Assembly (NCBI RefSeq): GCF_000209655.1
Contig: NC_015458.1
Span: forward strand, 2,480,001-2,544,000
Reading direction: 5' to 3'
DNA length: 64,000 bases
Origin: Pusillimonas sp. T7-7
GTDB taxonomy: Bacteria; Pseudomonadota; Gammaproteobacteria; Burkholderiales; Burkholderiaceae_B
Below, piece by piece: positions 55,892 to 64,000 of the stretch; the first letter of the stretch is position 1; each line of letters begins with the position of its first letter. The notes under the pieces are model-generated. The model made no database searches. It had not been told where the DNA came from and worked only from the letters and a program-made list of their open reading frames with translations. Position numbers and translations under genes: made by a program.

Positions 55892-56539
55892 TTACAAACC
55901 TTCGCCTTCGCTTATAAGAGGCGTATAACCGGGAAGCAAACGCATACGCTCAAGCCATGCATTGACCGCAGGATAAGGCTCCATGTCGTAACCCCCTTCC
56001 GATGCCATGCTCGTATACGGATACAAGGCCACATCGGCAAGGCTGGGCCGCTCGCCTACCAGGTAGGCATGCTTTGTTAGATGTGATTGCATCACACGCA
56101 AGGCTTTCAAGCCACTCTGACGCCAGGCCAATGCCTGGGGATCATCGAGCGCCATGGTCTTCCGAAGAGCTATCCATAGCCTTGGCTGAGCAAAATAATA
56201 CATATGCTGCGTTTGCTCGAATGTGAGCCACTGAAGGACTTCAGCCTGCCCGGCGTGTGACGCCGGCAGAAACTCGCTGCGCTCGCTCAGGTACCACAGT
56301 ATGGCCGGAGATTCCGATAGCCAGCGCCCTTCACGCGTGCGCAACACGGGTACCTGTCTAACGGGATTGATCAAGGCAAAACTCTCGTCCTCGAGGTCTC
56401 CGTCAACAATGGACAGCGAAGTTCGTTTCAAGGGGATGTTCAGGTAGCCTGCCATCAATCTCACCTTCCAGCCATTGCCTGAAAGTTTGGTATCTATCAG
56501 CTCCAAGGGCTCAGCGCCTGCATGAGTAATGGTAGTCAT
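55892..56539 (-). CDS. Glutathione S-transferase family protein
   Basis: The 215-residue product shows a thioredoxin-like N-terminal domain (SGNGWKVRLMAGYLNIPLKRTSL, then INPVRQVPVLRTREGRWLSESPAILWYLSE with the cis-Pro and Ser glutathione contacts) and a helical C-terminal domain with LVGERPSLADVALYPYTSMA. The catalytic residue is uncertain. It overlaps the Bug gene by 4 bp (ATGA) and precedes the aldolase gene, so it is likely part of one pathway. Confidence 0.87.
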   Translation of the reverse strand: MTTITHAGAEPLELIDTKLSGNGWKVRLMAGYLNIPLKRTSLSIVDGDLEDESFALINPVRQVPVLRTREGRWLSESPAILWYLSERSEFLPASHAGQAEVLQWLTFEQTQHMYYFAQPRLWIALRKTMALDDPQALAWRQSGLKALRVMQSHLTKHAYLVGERPSLADVALYPYTSMASEGGYDMEPYPAVNAWLERMRLLPGYTPLISEGEGL

Positions 56540-57504
56540 TGCAGCGTTATCCCTGCCTTATCGACGATCTCATTCCATTTCGCCTTTTCAGCTGAAATAA
56601 AATCTTCATACTCTTGAGCATCGCCCTTGTAGACCAAGCTGCCTTGATTCTGCAAAGTACTGGAAAAATCCTTGTTTGCAAGAGCCCGCTGAAGCGCCTG
56701 ACTTAAGACCTGGATTGCATCATCGGGGGTATCCGCTGGCGCGTATAGCGCATTCCATGAGCTGATTTTCAGGTTTTCATTACCGGCTTCTTTACTGGTG
56801 GGAACCTCTGACGCAGCAGCCAAAGGCACATCGCTTGCCAGAGCAAATGCCGTCAGCTTGCCTGCACGCACCTGCGGCATGATGACGGGAATGGCATCCA
56901 TGACCAAGTCCACCTGCCCGCCAACCGCCGCATTGACCGCTTCACCACCGCTCTTGAACGGAACATGAACAATATCGACATCAGACGTATATTTCAGCAA
57001 CTCCAGCCCAAGATGCGGTGAGCTGCCAATACCGGCTGAGCCGAAATTCAGTTTGCCCGGGTTCTGCTTGGCGTAGTCCACCAGTGCTTGCAGCGAATCC
57101 AGATTCAGTCCGGACCGGGCTGCAAGAACATAGGGCGAACCGGAGATCATGCCTATGGGTACAAACTGATCTGGGTCATAGTTGATTTTGGGCATGATCA
57201 ATGGGTTGACAACCTGTGTACCAACAGTACCCATGAACACCGTGTAGCCATCGGGCGCAGCTGTGGAAAGCGCCTGGGCGCCAATGGTGCCGCCCGCTCC
57301 GGAGCGGTTCTCGATGACAACAGTCTGCCCCAGCTCTTCGGACATCTGCTTGCCCAGATGACGGGCAATAATGTCGGTGATGCCACCCGCTCCGAATGGG
57401 ACAATCAGGCGTACGGGGCCTTCTGGATATGATGCAGCCGCAGCCACCGAAGATGCCATTAGTACTGCCAGGCCCAAGCCGGCCGCTTTCTTGATGAAAT
57501 TCAT
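56536..57504 (-). CDS. Bug/TctC-family periplasmic solute-binding protein
   Basis: The 322-residue precursor has a signal peptide (to about residue 24) and the Bug fold: YPEGPVRLIVPFGAGGITDIIARHLG, VIENRSGAGGTIGAQ, PDGYTVFMGT, then NFGSAGIGSSPHLGLELL. Bug proteins are very numerous in Bordetella and relatives and bind carboxylates or similar small molecules; no TctA/TctB membrane partners are next to it, as is common for orphan Bugs. It is first in the four-gene minus-strand cluster behind an FNR-like box and an AGGACA dyad. Confidence 0.93.
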   Translation of the reverse strand: MNFIKKAAGLGLAVLMASSVAAAASYPEGPVRLIVPFGAGGITDIIARHLGKQMSEELGQTVVIENRSGAGGTIGAQALSTAAPDGYTVFMGTVGTQVVNPLIMPKINYDPDQFVPIGMISGSPYVLAARSGLNLDSLQALVDYAKQNPGKLNFGSAGIGSSPHLGLELLKYTSDVDIVHVPFKSGGEAVNAAVGGQVDLVMDAIPVIMPQVRAGKLTAFALASDVPLAAASEVPTSKEAGNENLKISSWNALYAPADTPDDAIQVLSQALQRALANKDFSSTLQNQGSLVYKGDAQEYEDFISAEKAKWNEIVDKAGITLQ

Positions 57505-57513
57505 GTTGTCTCC

Positions 57514-57558
57514 TTGTCCTATTGGATAAATAATTTCCTACAGGACAAATTGTGTCCT
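57514..57558 (-). promoter_or_regulatory. TGTCC dyads in front of the Bug operon
   Basis: AGGACAAATTGTGTCCT (57542-57558) is a 6-bp-arm perfect dyad with a 5-bp centre. A second, imperfect one, TTGTCCTATTGGATAA, spans 57514-57529. The pair probably binds a repressor, perhaps the cluster's own XRE/cupin regulator. Confidence 0.5.
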
Positions 57559-57563
57559 TAAAA

Positions 57564-57577
57564 TTGATCTACGTCAA
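57564..57577 (-). promoter_or_regulatory. FNR/ANR-type box upstream of the Bug operon
   Basis: TTGATCTACGTCAA matches the FNR consensus TTGAT-N4-ATCAA at 9 of 10 positions. It lies 60 bp before the Bug start codon, a workable position for activation under low oxygen. No regulator gene is in the window. Confidence 0.55.
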
Positions 57578-57591
57578 TTCTGAATGAATCA

Positions 57592-58488
57592 TCATCGTTT
57601 ACGTACCAAACCCTGTGCTGCCGCCAGCACTGATTCGGTCAGGGCGTCCATGGCCGACGAATTGGCCCGCCAGTGCTGCCAGTAAAGAGGCACATCTTCC
57701 CAGGCTCGGGAACGCAGGGGAACCAGCCGGCCGTCATCCAGGTGGTGCTGGATTAAGGGGAGCGGATTCATAGTCCAGCCCAGCCCGGCCAGGGTCGCCT
57801 GCACAAATGCACGGGAAGAAGGCAGCCACCACACCGCAGGGCGCCACGGTACATCACGCATGATTTTTTGGGCGAATCGGGCCTGCAAGGCATCTTTGCG
57901 ATTGAAGACCAGGACCGGTGCTGTCGCCAGCGAGGCAGCGTTAAGGCCGGTAGCGAAGTAGCGAGCGTGAAACTCAGGCGAACAGGTGGCCACGTAGCGC
58001 ATACTGCCCAGGGCATAGTGACGGCAGCCCTGAACTGGATCGGCCAATGTGGTGACCGCGCCCAAAACAGCTCCGTTGCGCAGCAGTTCGGCCGTATGGT
58101 CTTGATCTTCCGATTGCAGATCCAGCGTTGTACGCGTTCGGGCCGCGAACAATTCGGCAGCCTGCATGAACCAGGTTTCCAGGCTGTCATGATTGACTGC
58201 CACCGCAAGGCTCGCTTGCGGCATGTGTTCATCAATGCCCAGACGGCTTATGGCGTCGTGCTCAAGCAAGGCGGTTTGCTCTGCCAACTGCACCAGCACC
58301 TGACCATCAGGCGTTGCAGCGGCTGGTACGGTGCGCTGCACCAAAAGCCGGCCCATGCGCTCTTCAAGTGACTTGATGCGCTGTGAAACCGCCGAAGGCG
58401 TCACATTCAGAGCGGCGGCGGCGCGTTCGAAGCTTCCTTCCCGCACGACAGCCGCCAAGGCTCGCAGGTTGCCATGATCAATCTTCAT
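57592..58488 (-). CDS. argP: LysR-family regulator, ArgP/LysG type
   Basis: The 298-residue product has the ArgP/LysG opening NLRALAAVVREGSFERAAAALNVTPSAVSQRIKSLEERMGRLLVQRT (HTH) and a LysR effector domain with NHDSLETWFM and QARFAQKIMRDVPWR. ArgP proteins sense lysine or arginine and activate an exporter. It is divergent from a LysE/ArgO gene 125 bp away across an AT-rich spacer, the standard arrangement, which supports the call. Confidence 0.9.
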   Translation of the reverse strand: MKIDHGNLRALAAVVREGSFERAAAALNVTPSAVSQRIKSLEERMGRLLVQRTVPAAATPDGQVLVQLAEQTALLEHDAISRLGIDEHMPQASLAVAVNHDSLETWFMQAAELFAARTRTTLDLQSEDQDHTAELLRNGAVLGAVTTLADPVQGCRHYALGSMRYVATCSPEFHARYFATGLNAASLATAPVLVFNRKDALQARFAQKIMRDVPWRPAVWWLPSSRAFVQATLAGLGWTMNPLPLIQHHLDDGRLVPLRSRAWEDVPLYWQHWRANSSAMDALTESVLAAAQGLVRKR

Positions 58489-58612
58489 AATTAGATTTAC
58501 TTAATCATAGTTAATAAGTTTAGTTTTATTTTATATCTGAAAAACTGCAGAATACAGCTTTGCCAGCCTCTTGCTTCAAGGGGCTTCATGCAATAGCTGC
58601 CGAATTCCGATT

Positions 58613-59245
58613 ATGTTCTCGCTTGTTACTTCCTCTTCTTTCTTTTCCGCATGGGCCAGCGGCGCTGCCACCGGCCTGGGGCTGTTCGCTGTGGTAGGAG
58701 CACAAAGCGCCTTCATCCTGCGGCAAGGCCTGATGCGCCTGCACCTTCCGGCTATTCTGCTGACCTGTGGCTTGATCGATATGGTCTTTATTTTTGCCAG
58801 CATCTGGGGGCTGCAGGCCATGGTCGAATGGTTTCCCTGGCTGACCAGCTTCGTCCTATGGTTTGGCGTTGCTTTCTTACTGTGGTATGCCTGCCAATCC
58901 GCAAGGCGCGCGCTTCGCACCAATAGGCAACTGGTCGTTGCACAGCAGGCGGTACCCACTCGACGTGCGGCTTTACTGGCTGCGGTCGGCTTCAGCGTGC
59001 TCAATCCGCATTTCTGGCTGGACATGGTGATAGTAGGGTCGCTTGCGCATGGTTTCGCCGACGCGCGCTACGGCTTCGCGGCCGGCGCCTTCACCGCCAG
59101 TATTATTTGGCTGCTGGCGCTGGGCACAGGCGCCCGCCTGCTTGCGCCACTATTTAGCAGCGCGCATGCCTGGCGGGTACTGGACGGCCTGATCGCCATC
59201 ATTATGGCTGGCCTGGCTATCGGGCTTGCCTACAAGGGCGTGTAG
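58613..59245 (+). CDS. argO: LysE/ArgO-family amino-acid exporter
   Basis: The 210-residue inner-membrane protein matches LysE/ArgO (211 residues in E. coli): GLGLFAVVGAQSAFILRQGL in helix 1, CGLIDMVFIFASIWGLQAMV, and GFSVLNPHFWLDMVIVGSLA. It exports basic amino acids such as L-lysine, L-arginine or the toxic analogue canavanine. The ATG at 58613 gives the family length; a TTG upstream adds 14 unrelated residues. ArgP, divergent to it, is the likely activator. Confidence 0.92.
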   Translation: MFSLVTSSSFFSAWASGAATGLGLFAVVGAQSAFILRQGLMRLHLPAILLTCGLIDMVFIFASIWGLQAMVEWFPWLTSFVLWFGVAFLLWYACQSARRALRTNRQLVVAQQAVPTRRAALLAAVGFSVLNPHFWLDMVIVGSLAHGFADARYGFAAGAFTASIIWLLALGTGARLLAPLFSSAHAWRVLDGLIAIIMAGLAIGLAYKGV

Positions 59246-59281
59246 CGGCAACTCAAGCCATAAGGCCAGGGCATCCGAGTA

Positions 59282-60040
59282 CTACCGTGTAGCCAGCACG
59301 TAGATGCCCTGAGTCAGGTAGACAACACCTATGCTGACCACTATCAACTGAGTCCAGCGCCGGAACTGATTGTCCGTCAGCTTTTCAAGCACGAATTTGC
59401 TTAGCGTAGTACCCGCTATCGCCATCACGACGGCAATACCCATGGCCACTTCGTCCGCCCCGCTTTCCCCGCCCATCGCATGCGCAAAGTAGATAAGCTT
59501 GGCCAAATGCGACAAAGTCTGGCAAGCGGCTTTGGTGGCTACCACCGCACGTCGATCCATGCTGCTGCGGACAAAGAAAACATCCAGCAAAGGCCCCGAT
59601 ACGCCTGCGATGAACTGCATGCAGGTATTCACAAAGCCACAAGCTTCCGCACCTAAACGACTGCTGGCCTGTGGCACATAGCGCGCTGGCACTAGTACAG
59701 CCAGAAAAGGAATGATGCCCAGGCTTATCAGCACCACGGCCCGGTCAGGAACGAAGCCGATGAACGAGAACAACAGGCCCGCCGCAAGCAAACCAAGAAC
59801 ATAGCGGCCAAATATCCGGAAATCGATATTGCGGCGCCACAGTATGGCGCGCCAGCCGTTGGATGTCATTTGCGCAGTGCCATGCAAGACCATGGCCGCA
59901 GAAACCGGTAGAACCGCGATCAGAATGCCCATGAGCACCATGCCGCCGGCCATGCCGAACACCCCTGACAGGAAAGAGGTACCCAGCACCGATAGCGCCA
60001 ATACCGCGAATAAGCCTATTTGCACCTTGTATTCTTCCAC
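59282..60040 (-). CDS. TauE/SafE (TSUP) family membrane permease
   Basis: The 252-residue inner-membrane protein has about eight hydrophobic segments and the TSUP repeats: SFLSGVFGMAGGMVLMGILIAVLP near the N-terminus and ACGFVNTCMQFIAGVSGPLLDVFFV in the second half. Relatives move sulphite, sulphoacetate or other organosulphonates out of or into the cell. The start is a GTG. It is a single gene, with no sulphonate-catabolism gene beside it. Confidence 0.85.
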   Translation of the reverse strand: MEEYKVQIGLFAVLALSVLGTSFLSGVFGMAGGMVLMGILIAVLPVSAAMVLHGTAQMTSNGWRAILWRRNIDFRIFGRYVLGLLAAGLLFSFIGFVPDRAVVLISLGIIPFLAVLVPARYVPQASSRLGAEACGFVNTCMQFIAGVSGPLLDVFFVRSSMDRRAVVATKAACQTLSHLAKLIYFAHAMGGESGADEVAMGIAVVMAIAGTTLSKFVLEKLTDNQFRRWTQLIVVSIGVVYLTQGIYVLATR

Positions 60041-60110
60041 ACAATAAATAATCAGTCAGTGGCGCAAAATTATAAGGCTGGGCTCGATCAACACCGCTTG
60101 CGTCGGTTTG

Positions 60111-60944
60111 TTATAGAGGGAATTTGGGCAAGGACCGCTTGTGCTCCGACCCGTGGTAGATGCGCAATATGGTTTCATAAGCTTGATCAGACACTTTCTT
60201 GCCTTCAAGGAAATCGTCTATTTCGTCGTACGTAACACCAAAGGCTTCCTCATCGGGTTTTAACGGCGCCAATGACTCAAGATCAGCCGTAGGCACCTTC
60301 ATGACCAGAGATGCAGGTGCTCCCATGGCGAGCGCCAACGCCCTTACCCGGCGCTTGTTCAGCCCGGTCAGCGGCGTCACGTCGGCCGCACCGTCACCGA
60401 ATTTGGTGAAAAAGCCCATTAAGGCCTCGGCGGCATGATCTGTGCCCACAACCAGCCCGCCATGTGCTCCAGCCACCGCATACTGGGCGATCATGCGTTG
60501 ACGCGCCTTGATATTGCCATGCAGAAAATCCTGATGAGCCGCATCACGAAAAACCGTACCGCTGGCCACCACTGATTCCAGCATGGCATCGGCCGCCGGT
60601 TTGATGTTCACCGTAGCCAAGTGATCTGCCTGAATGAGGTCGAGCGAGGCCTGCGCATCGTGTTCGTCACGCTGTTCACCATAGGGCAGGCGCATGGCCA
60701 CAAAGGTGGCTGCACCGCCTTGCTTGCGAACCCGTTCAACCGCACGCTGAGAAAGACAGCCCCCCACCAACGAATCGACGCCTCCGCTAATGCCCAGAAC
60801 CAGGGCACGGGCGCCGCTGGAAATCAGGTAATCAGCCAGAAACGTTACACGGCGCTCTATCTCGCGCTCCGCATCAAACACGCTATCGACGCGCAAATCG
60901 GCGATGATGTCATTTTGGACCTTGGTTGAGTCGGATTTAGGCAC
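60111..60944 (-). CDS. nadE: Ammonia-dependent NAD+ synthetase
   Basis: NadE makes NAD+ from deamido-NAD+, ATP and ammonia. The 277-residue product (275 in E. coli) has the P-loop GISGGVDS near residue 50, then VVGTDHAAEALMGFFTKFGDGAADVTPLTGLNKRRVRALA, and LESLAPLKPDEEAFGVTYDEIDDFLEGK. No glutaminase domain is fused, so it depends on free ammonia. The start is a GTG at 60944 with GGAAA upstream; the open frame runs further upstream into an MFS gene promoter. Confidence 0.96.
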   Translation of the reverse strand: MPKSDSTKVQNDIIADLRVDSVFDAEREIERRVTFLADYLISSGARALVLGISGGVDSLVGGCLSQRAVERVRKQGGAATFVAMRLPYGEQRDEHDAQASLDLIQADHLATVNIKPAADAMLESVVASGTVFRDAAHQDFLHGNIKARQRMIAQYAVAGAHGGLVVGTDHAAEALMGFFTKFGDGAADVTPLTGLNKRRVRALALAMGAPASLVMKVPTADLESLAPLKPDEEAFGVTYDEIDDFLEGKKVSDQAYETILRIYHGSEHKRSLPKFPL

Positions 60945-61042
60945 GGTCTTTCCTTTCAAGTGGGTGCTTATATGCAGGTCGTTCAACCCCGCATTGCCTG
61001 TGGGGCTATGATACGACACAGAACAATACAGGTTTTTTTCAT

Positions 61043-62251
61043 ATGAGCACCACCCCCTCAACGTCTGTTGTACTCGCGGCCACGCTATCCGTGCAATCCC
61101 TGGTTGCCATGAGCCTGATCACCTTGCCTGTCGTGGCGCCCGTTGTTGCAGAATCACTGGGCATATCGGCTGCTTACGTCGGCCTGTACATAGCAATTGC
61201 TTATGCCGGAGCCATGGCCGCCAGCCTATTCGCTGGCGGAGCAGTACGACGCTTTGGCGCAATACGGGCCAGCCAGGCTGGCCTGCTGCTGTCCGCGCTG
61301 GGAGTTACAGTCTGCGCCATAGCCTCACCGGTAGCCTCGGCCATCGGCGCCCTGCTCATCGGTCTGGGTTACGGGCCCATTACACCCGCCAGTTCGCATC
61401 TGCTGGCCAAGAGCACGCCAGCGCATCGCATGTCTTTTGTGTTTTCCATCAAGCAAACCGGTGTCCCGCTAGGGGGCGTGCTGGCTGGCGTGATCGTTCC
61501 AGGGCTGACCGGCATCGTCGGCTGGCAATGGGCCTTCCTGATCGTGGCGCTGATCAGCGTCCTATGCGCCATCGGCATACAGCCCTTGTGCGCCTCGCTT
61601 GATGCCGACAAAGATCCGGCGCATCGCCTTTCTTTCGGCAATGGCCTGGCAGGGCCGCTGCGATTGGTGTTCAGCCACCGCAGCCTGGCGGTGCTCGCCG
61701 GCGTTTCTTTCCTGTTTTCCATCACCCAGGTGTCACTGACAACCTATATGGTGACTTACCTGCACGAAGATCTAAACATGAGCCTGATCGTAGCGGGCGT
61801 CATCCTGGCTGTTGCACAAGCCGCCGGTGTCATCGGACGTTTGCTGTGGGGCTATATTTCGGACCGGTTTCTGGGTCCTATCAAGATGCTGGCCTGCCTG
61901 GCGCTACTGATCGGCGTCTGCGCCCTGATCACACCCCTGCTGAAGCACATGGGGACGTACTGGCTCATACTGGTCGTTCTGTCGGTCTTTGGAAGCTGCG
62001 CCATAGGCTGGAATGGCGTCTATCTGGCCGAAGTCGCACGCCAGGCACCTGCCGGCCAGGCCAGCATCGCAACAGGCGGCACCTTGTCCATGACCTTTTT
62101 GGGCGTGGTGATTGGCCCGCCCTTGTTTGGCCTGATCGCCAGCATAACGGGCAGCTACGGCGCAGCTTTCGCTGCGCTGACGCTGCCCGTTATGGTTTGC
62201 CTGTGGTTGCTGTGGCGTTATCGGGCCGCCTTCGCTGCGCCTGCCCGATAA
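61043..62251 (+). CDS. MFS transporter, 12-helix type
   Basis: This 402-residue inner-membrane protein has 12 hydrophobic segments and MFS motifs: GGAVRRFGAIRASQAGLLLSALG between helices 2 and 3, and GRLLWGYISDRFLG between helices 8 and 9. The loop between helices 6 and 7 is short. Substrate is unknown; it could import or export small organic acids. It stands alone, convergent with ilvD. Confidence 0.85.
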   Translation: MSTTPSTSVVLAATLSVQSLVAMSLITLPVVAPVVAESLGISAAYVGLYIAIAYAGAMAASLFAGGAVRRFGAIRASQAGLLLSALGVTVCAIASPVASAIGALLIGLGYGPITPASSHLLAKSTPAHRMSFVFSIKQTGVPLGGVLAGVIVPGLTGIVGWQWAFLIVALISVLCAIGIQPLCASLDADKDPAHRLSFGNGLAGPLRLVFSHRSLAVLAGVSFLFSITQVSLTTYMVTYLHEDLNMSLIVAGVILAVAQAAGVIGRLLWGYISDRFLGPIKMLACLALLIGVCALITPLLKHMGTYWLILVVLSVFGSCAIGWNGVYLAEVARQAPAGQASIATGGTLSMTFLGVVIGPPLFGLIASITGSYGAAFAALTLPVMVCLWLLWRYRAAFAAPAR

Positions 62252-62274
62252 CAAGCCTTGGCCGTTTGAGCTTA

Positions 62275-63960
62275 TTAGAAGTTGTCCAGCACAGCGCCCG
62301 TACTGGCGGTGGAAGCATTGAAAGCGAACTTGGCCTGCACGCCCCGTAGATAGCGCGGCGCCGGAGCCTTCCATGCGGCGCGCCGCTTTTCAATTTCGGC
62401 ATCGGGAACATTCAGCTGCAGCAATAGCTGATGCGCATCGATGGTGACGGAATCGTCTTCCTGCACCAAGGCAATGGTTCCACCCACGGCCGCTTCAGGC
62501 GCCACGTGCCCGACCACCATTCCCCAGGTACCGCCCGAGAACCGGCCATCGGTGATCAAGCCTACGGAATCACCCAGGCCCGCACCAATCAGCGCTCCCG
62601 TTGGCGCCAGCATCTCTGGCATGCCGGGACCGCCCTTGGGACCCAGGTAGCGCAACACCATGACATCGCCGGCCTTGATCTTGCCATCGAGAATGGCCTT
62701 AAGCGCGGATTGCTCGTCGTCAAACACCCGGGCTGGCCCGGTGATGACCGGGTTCTTCAGGCCGGTAATTTTGGCTACGGCGCCTTCCGGCGACAGATTG
62801 CCCTTGAGAATGGCCAGATGGCCTTGCTTGTACAAGGGATTGTCGAGCGTATGGATGACCTTTTGGTCGGGGCTGGGCGTATCGGGTATGTTGGCCAGCT
62901 GCTCGGCAATGGTCTGCCCCGTGATGGTGACGCAGTCGCCATTGATCAAACCGGCATTCAGCAACATTTTCATGACTTGCGGCACGCCACCCGCCTTGTG
63001 GAAATCAACTGCCAGGTACTGACCGCTGGGTTTGAGATCGCAGAACACGGGCACGCGCTGACGCACACGCTCGAAATCGTCGATGGTCCATTCGACACCG
63101 GCGGCATGAGCGATGGCCAGAATATGCAATACAGCATTGGTTGATCCACCGGTAGCCATAATGACGCTGACAGCATTTTCAATGGATTTACGGGTGACGA
63201 TATCGCGCGGCTTGAGATCAAGCTCGATAGCCTTGAGCAACACTCGGGCCGACTCGGCCGCCGACTGCGTTTTTTCGTCGTGCACATTGGCCATGGTGGA
63301 CGAATACGGCAGGCTCATGCCCAGCGCCTCGAAGGCAGAACTCATGGTATTGGCCGTGTACATGCCACCGCAAGAGCCCGGCCCCGGAATCGCATGCAGT
63401 TCAATCTGCTTGAGCTCGTGATCGCTCATGCGGCCTGCTGCGTTTTCACCGACGGCCTCGAATACGCTGACAATATTCAAGTCTTTATTATTCAGACGGC
63501 CTGGCATGATGGTGCCGCCATATACATAGATGGAGGGCACGTTGGCACGCAGCATGCCCATCATGCCGCCCGGCATGTTTTTGTCGCAGCCCCCAATAAC
63601 GACGACGCCGTCCATCCACTGGCCCTGTACGCAAGTTTCAACGCAGTCAGCAATGACTTCACGCGAGACCAATGAATATTTCATGCCTTCGGTGCCCATC
63701 GCCATACCGTCGGAAATGGTTGGGGTACCGAAAACCTGGGCGTTGCCGCCCGATGTTTCAATGGCTTCGATGGCCGCGTCGGCCAGCTTCTGCAAGCCGC
63801 TATTACAGGGCGTAATGGTGCTATGACCATTGGCCACACCCACCATGGGCTTGCTGAAATCTTCTTCTTTGTAGCCCAGGGCATAGTACATGGAGCGATT
63901 GGGTGCGCGGGCGGGCCCCTGGGTGATGTTGGCAGACCGCAGACGTTTGGACGAACTCAT
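62275..63960 (-). CDS. ilvD: Dihydroxy-acid dehydratase
   Basis: IlvD dehydrates 2,3-dihydroxy-3-methylbutanoate and -pentanoate in valine and isoleucine synthesis, with a 2Fe-2S or 4Fe-4S cluster. The 561-residue product contains the cluster and metal motifs [10 protein letters not shown] and [40 protein letters not shown], and [24 protein letters not shown]. The ATG at 63960 has AAGGAAGG upstream, better than a TTG 18 bases earlier. The rest of the window to 64000 shows no other gene. Confidence 0.97.
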   Translation of the reverse strand: MSSSKRLRSANITQGPARAPNRSMYYALGYKEEDFSKPMVGVANGHSTITPCNSGLQKLADAAIEAIETSGGNAQVFGTPTISDGMAMGTEGMKYSLVSREVIADCVETCVQGQWMDGVVVIGGCDKNMPGGMMGMLRANVPSIYVYGGTIMPGRLNNKDLNIVSVFEAVGENAAGRMSDHELKQIELHAIPGPGSCGGMYTANTMSSAFEALGMSLPYSSTMANVHDEKTQSAAESARVLLKAIELDLKPRDIVTRKSIENAVSVIMATGGSTNAVLHILAIAHAAGVEWTIDDFERVRQRVPVFCDLKPSGQYLAVDFHKAGGVPQVMKMLLNAGLINGDCVTITGQTIAEQLANIPDTPSPDQKVIHTLDNPLYKQGHLAILKGNLSPEGAVAKITGLKNPVITGPARVFDDEQSALKAILDGKIKAGDVMVLRYLGPKGGPGMPEMLAPTGALIGAGLGDSVGLITDGRFSGGTWGMVVGHVAPEAAVGGTIALVQEDDSVTIDAHQLLLQLNVPDAEIEKRRAAWKAPAPRYLRGVQAKFAFNASTASTGAVLDNF

Positions 63961-64000
63961 TACCTTCCTTGTATTCAAACCGGTGAACTAAAAGCCCGCC

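Overview
The window is G+C-rich chromosomal DNA from a betaproteobacterium, most likely a Burkholderiales member close to the Alcaligenaceae (Bordetella/Pusillimonas-like). This rests on gene content read by eye: a Bug/TctC solute-binding protein, an ArgP-LysE pair, class II NrdJ, selenocysteine formate dehydrogenase-N, and a TssJ-bearing type VI secretion system (T6SS). No database search was possible.

Region 1 (1-24.25 kb). After the tail of a 2-hydroxyacid dehydrogenase, 17 tightly packed minus-strand genes form one T6SS operon: tssA-B-C-hcp-E-F-G-H, then vgrG with a loading module (DUF2169-pentapeptide, pentapeptide, DUF3540, DUF4150/PAAR-like), then tssJ-K-L-M. All 13 core components are present, but no toxin or immunity gene is recognisable. 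TssM carries a C-terminal SPOR (glycan-binding) domain and has lost its P-loop.

Region 2 (24.25-33.2 kb). A 335-bp AT-rich divergent spacer with phased repeats separates tssA from a 1167-residue regulator with SARP, BTAD, degenerate cyclase, AAA and TPR regions, a plausible T6SS switch. Next come a lytic transglycosylase, a small secreted repeat protein, cobalamin-dependent ribonucleotide reductase and a periplasmic Cu/Zn superoxide dismutase.

Region 3 (33.4-43.7 kb). This is a self-contained selenium island: fdnG with an in-frame UGA and bacterial SECIS hairpin, fdnH, fdnI, fdhE, selA, selB, tRNA-Sec (selC) and selD. It encodes the selenoenzyme together with all four dedicated parts needed to charge and insert selenocysteine.

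Region 4 (43.7-64 kb). This is mixed metabolic DNA: a DUF808 membrane protein, an IclR/GntP pair, an Ada protein whose zinc sensor has lost three of four ligands although an Ada-box-like operator is retained, a DadA-like oxidase, a DHA2 exporter, a small lipoprotein, a class V aminotransferase, ung, a parvulin, a Bug-GST-aldolase-XRE/cupin cluster behind an FNR-like box, an ArgP/LysE pair, a TauE/SafE permease, nadE, an MFS transporter and ilvD. No rRNA genes, insertion sequences, CRISPR arrays or prophage genes were seen.
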